Assembly (NCBI RefSeq): GCF_903903185.1
Contig: NZ_CAIUXT010000237.1
Coordinates: forward strand, 1 to 33,546
Direction of reading: 5' to 3'
Source of the DNA: an uncultured Rhodoblastus sp.
GTDB lineage: Bacteria > Pseudomonadota > Alphaproteobacteria > Rhizobiales > Beijerinckiaceae
Length of the DNA: 33,546 nucleotides
The stretch's first letter is position 1. The number at the start of each line of letters is the position of its first letter. The position numbers and the translations under genes are program-made. Below the pieces are notes generated by a model. That model was not told the origin of the DNA and did not search any database. It saw only the letters and a list, made by a program, of their open reading frames with translations. This document shows positions 31,789 to 33,546 of the stretch, piece by piece.

Positions 31789-33546
31789 ATGCTTATCGCG
31801 TTGGGATTGTCGTCCGCCCTGGGCGGCGCTGCATTTGCGCAGCAATTGGATCTGCAAGGGCGCAACCTGTTTGTCATCACGCTCGACAGCTATTCCGGCG
31901 TCACCAACTCGGGCGCCCGTTCCGCAAACCTGACCATCGGCGTCAGGAGTTCGAGTTACCGTTTTGACGGAACGATAGCGGACGGCGTTTCGACCGTTGG
32001 CATCATCAAATCCGGCTTGGGGACCATGACCCTTAACGGCGACAATCCCTATTCCAACGGAACTTCGGTGGCCGCCGGGGCGCTCGTCGCTGGCGTCGCC
32101 GGCGCGCTCGGCTCCGGCTACGTCGCGCTGTCCGATGGCGTCAGCCTCGGCTTCGCGGCGCCGATGACCATCGCCAATCCTATCCTTATCAGCAGCGGCG
32201 CTGACGCGACCCTCGACACAAGAGCCTTCGACGTCACCCTTTCCGGCGAGATCGTCGGCGCCGGGGCCTTGACAAAAGTCGGCTCGGGAACGCTGACCGT
32301 CAACGTCACGAGACCCGATGCCGGCGTTAACGCTTCTGGCGGCGTAAACGCCTATTCCGGGGGAACTTATCTCAACGCGGGGGCGCTGGTCGTCGGAAAC
32401 GCCGGCGCGCTCGGCTCGGGCGCCGTGACCATGGCCGATGGCGTGCGCCTCGCCTTCGCCGGGCCGATGACCTTCACCAATTCCATCGCCCTCTCCGGCC
32501 GCTTGCGCGCAAGCCTCGACACCGGCGCGGCCGATGTCGCCTTGACCGGCGTGATCTCGGGCGCCGGCGCCTTGACGAAAATCGGCGATGGAACGCTGAC
32601 CCTCGCCGGCGCCAACACCTATAAAGGCGGAACCTATCTCGACGCCGGAACCCTGGCGATCGCCAATGCCCAGGCGCTCGGCTTGGGCGCCCTCTACATG
32701 GCCGAAAACACCACTTTGACCTTCGCCGGCGCGGCCAGTCTGGCGAACGACATTATTTTTGCCCGCTCGGGCGATCCGACAATCGACACCGGAAGCGGCG
32801 ACATTACGATCTCTGGCGTGATCTCCGGCCCCGGCGCCTTGACGAAAATCGGCTCCGGAACGCTGACCCTCGCGGGCGCCAACACCTATGAAGGCGGAAC
32901 CCATCTCGACGCCGGAACCCTGGCGGTCGCCAATGCCCAGGCGCTCGGCTCAGGCGCTCTCTTCATGGCCGAAAACACCACTTTGAGCTTCGCCGGCGCG
33001 GCCAGTCTGGCGAACGACATTATTTTTGCCCGCTCGGGCGATCCGACAATCGACACCGGAAGCGGCGCCATTACGATCTCAGGCGTGATCTGCGGCCCTG
33101 GCGCCTTGACGAAAATCGGCTCCGGAACGCTGACCCTCACTGGCCTGAACGCTTATACCGGCGGAACTTATCTCAACGCGGGGGCGCTGGTCGCCGGCAA
33201 CGCCAGCGCGCTCGGATCCGGCGGCGTGACGCTGGCCGATGGCGTGCGCCTCGCCTTCGCCGGGCCGATGACCTTCGCCAATTCCATCGCCTTGGCCGGC
33301 CCCGCCGGGGCGAGCCTCGACACCGGCGCCGCCGATATCGCCCTGTCCGGCCTCGTCTCCGGCCCCGGCGCCTTGACGAAAATCGGCTCCGGAACGCTGA
33401 CCCTCACTGGCCTGAACGCTTATACCGGCGGAACTTATCTCAATGCCGGGGCGCTGGTCGCCGGCAACGCCGCCGCGCTCGGCTCCGGCGGCGTGACGCT
33501 GGCCGATGGCGTGCGCCTCGCCTTCGCCGGGCCGATGACCTTCGCC
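31789..33546 (+). CDS. Autotransporter with PATR repeats, 3' end outside window
   Basis: The 5' part of a large surface or secreted protein (586 codons visible, no stop in the window). The ATG at 31789 has GGGAGG ten bases upstream and encodes a hydrophobic signal ending GGAAFA-QQ. However, its start lacks basic residues. In-frame ATGs at 31750, 31708 and 31642 would add a basic extension (MLRRGHD... from 31708), so the real signal may be longer. The passenger consists of repeats with GALTKIGSGTLTLTGLNAYTGGTYLNAGALVAGN, the passenger-associated transport repeat of type Va autotransporters, predicted to form a beta-helix stalk. The C-terminal barrel should lie downstream. Adhesion or biofilm roles are common in the family but unproven here. 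Confidence 0.85.
   Translation, partial: MLIALGLSSALGGAAFAQQLDLQGRNLFVITLDSYSGVTNSGARSANLTIGVRSSSYRFDGTIADGVSTVGIIKSGLGTMTLNGDNPYSNGTSVAAGALVAGVAGALGSGYVALSDGVSLGFAAPMTIANPILISSGADATLDTRAFDVTLSGEIVGAGALTKVGSGTLTVNVTRPDAGVNASGGVNAYSGGTYLNAGALVVGNAGALGSGAVTMADGVRLAFAGPMTFTNSIALSGRLRASLDTGAADVALTGVISGAGALTKIGDGTLTLAGANTYKGGTYLDAGTLAIANAQALGLGALYMAENTTLTFAGAASLANDIIFARSGDPTIDTGSGDITISGVISGPGALTKIGSGTLTLAGANTYEGGTHLDAGTLAVANAQALGSGALFMAENTTLSFAGAASLANDIIFARSGDPTIDTGSGAITISGVICGPGALTKIGSGTLTLTGLNAYTGGTYLNAGALVAGNASALGSGGVTLADGVRLAFAGPMTFANSIALAGPAGASLDTGAADIALSGLVSGPGALTKIGSGTLTLTGLNAYTGGTYLNAGALVAGNAAALGSGGVTLADGVRLAFAGPMTFA
31999..33546 (+). repeat. In-frame tandem repeats of 267 bases (89 residues)
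   Basis: The PATR core begins at 31999, 32263, 32566, 32833, 33100 and 33367. Spacings are 264, 303, 267, 267 and 267 bases; the 303 unit equals 267 plus a 12-codon insertion (DAGVNASGG region). Two linker types occur: one with DGVRLAFAGPMTF (units at about 32425, 33238 and 33505) and one with ENTTLxFAGAASLAND (about 32704 and 32971). Some copies are nearly identical at DNA level: 32722-32800 matches 32989-33067, and 33100-33176 matches 33367-33443. Confidence 0.9.

Noticed and set aside
31648..32904. - strand open frame of 418 codons and further short - strand frames to the window end
   Set aside because: Antisense to the autotransporter; the repeated MRVSVPEPIFVKAPG-like text simply mirrors the + strand repeats.

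Overview
The window is high-GC DNA with the gene content of an alphaproteobacterium, most likely a Hyphomicrobiales/Rhizobiales member close to Beijerinckiaceae or Methylocystaceae. The clues are an Omp25/Omp31-type porin, a short phasin, paired HdeA-like proteins, a DUF2092 protein, a BLUF photoreceptor, an intergenic mosaic palindrome of a kind I remember from rhizobia and relatives, and an autotransporter built of PATR repeats. The taxonomic placement is inference. No rRNA, tRNA, CRISPR array, transposase or phage gene was seen.

Layout. 1-3644 (+): the 3' part of arginine deiminase (arcA), a beta-barrel protein and an NhaC-type antiporter, very closely spaced. 3756-7082 (+): cardiolipin synthase, a DUF2721 membrane protein set between two AT-rich blocks, and an Omp25-like porin with a strong terminator. 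7379-11327 (-): a patatin-like lipoprotein, a Gly/His-rich secreted protein paired with a DUF2092 protein, and two tandem HdeA-like periplasmic proteins. 11665-12483 (+): a second outer-membrane protein. 12505-14878 (-): a DsbA-family protein, then folE (GTP cyclohydrolase I), a BLUF blue-light sensor and a frameshifted CadD-like remnant, the last three packed together.

15153-18396 (+): the CoA-transferase pair atoD/atoA, a concentrative nucleoside transporter and a phasin with its own promoter. These suggest short-chain acyl-CoA and polyhydroxyalkanoate metabolism. metY (O-acetylhomoserine sulfhydrylase, -) faces the phasin across a bidirectional terminator. Upstream of metY is an AT-rich inverted repeat, and beyond it on the + strand a trypsin-like protease.

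21102-24564 (-): a complete dTDP-L-rhamnose operon, rfbC-rfbB-rfbD-rfbA. 24766-27203 (-): a compact AmmeMemoRadiSam unit, in which a MEMO1-AMMECR1 fusion overlaps a radical SAM gene by one base. 27333-28913 (-): a secreted serine-carboxypeptidase-like protein, divergent from ctpA and a SpoU/TrmH methyltransferase (+). 31789 to the end (+): the 5' part of a large autotransporter whose passenger repeats with an 89-residue period.

The leads most worth following are the folE-BLUF pairing, the fused AmmeMemoRadiSam operon, the near-identical autotransporter repeats, and the operator-like palindrome and long leader upstream of metY.
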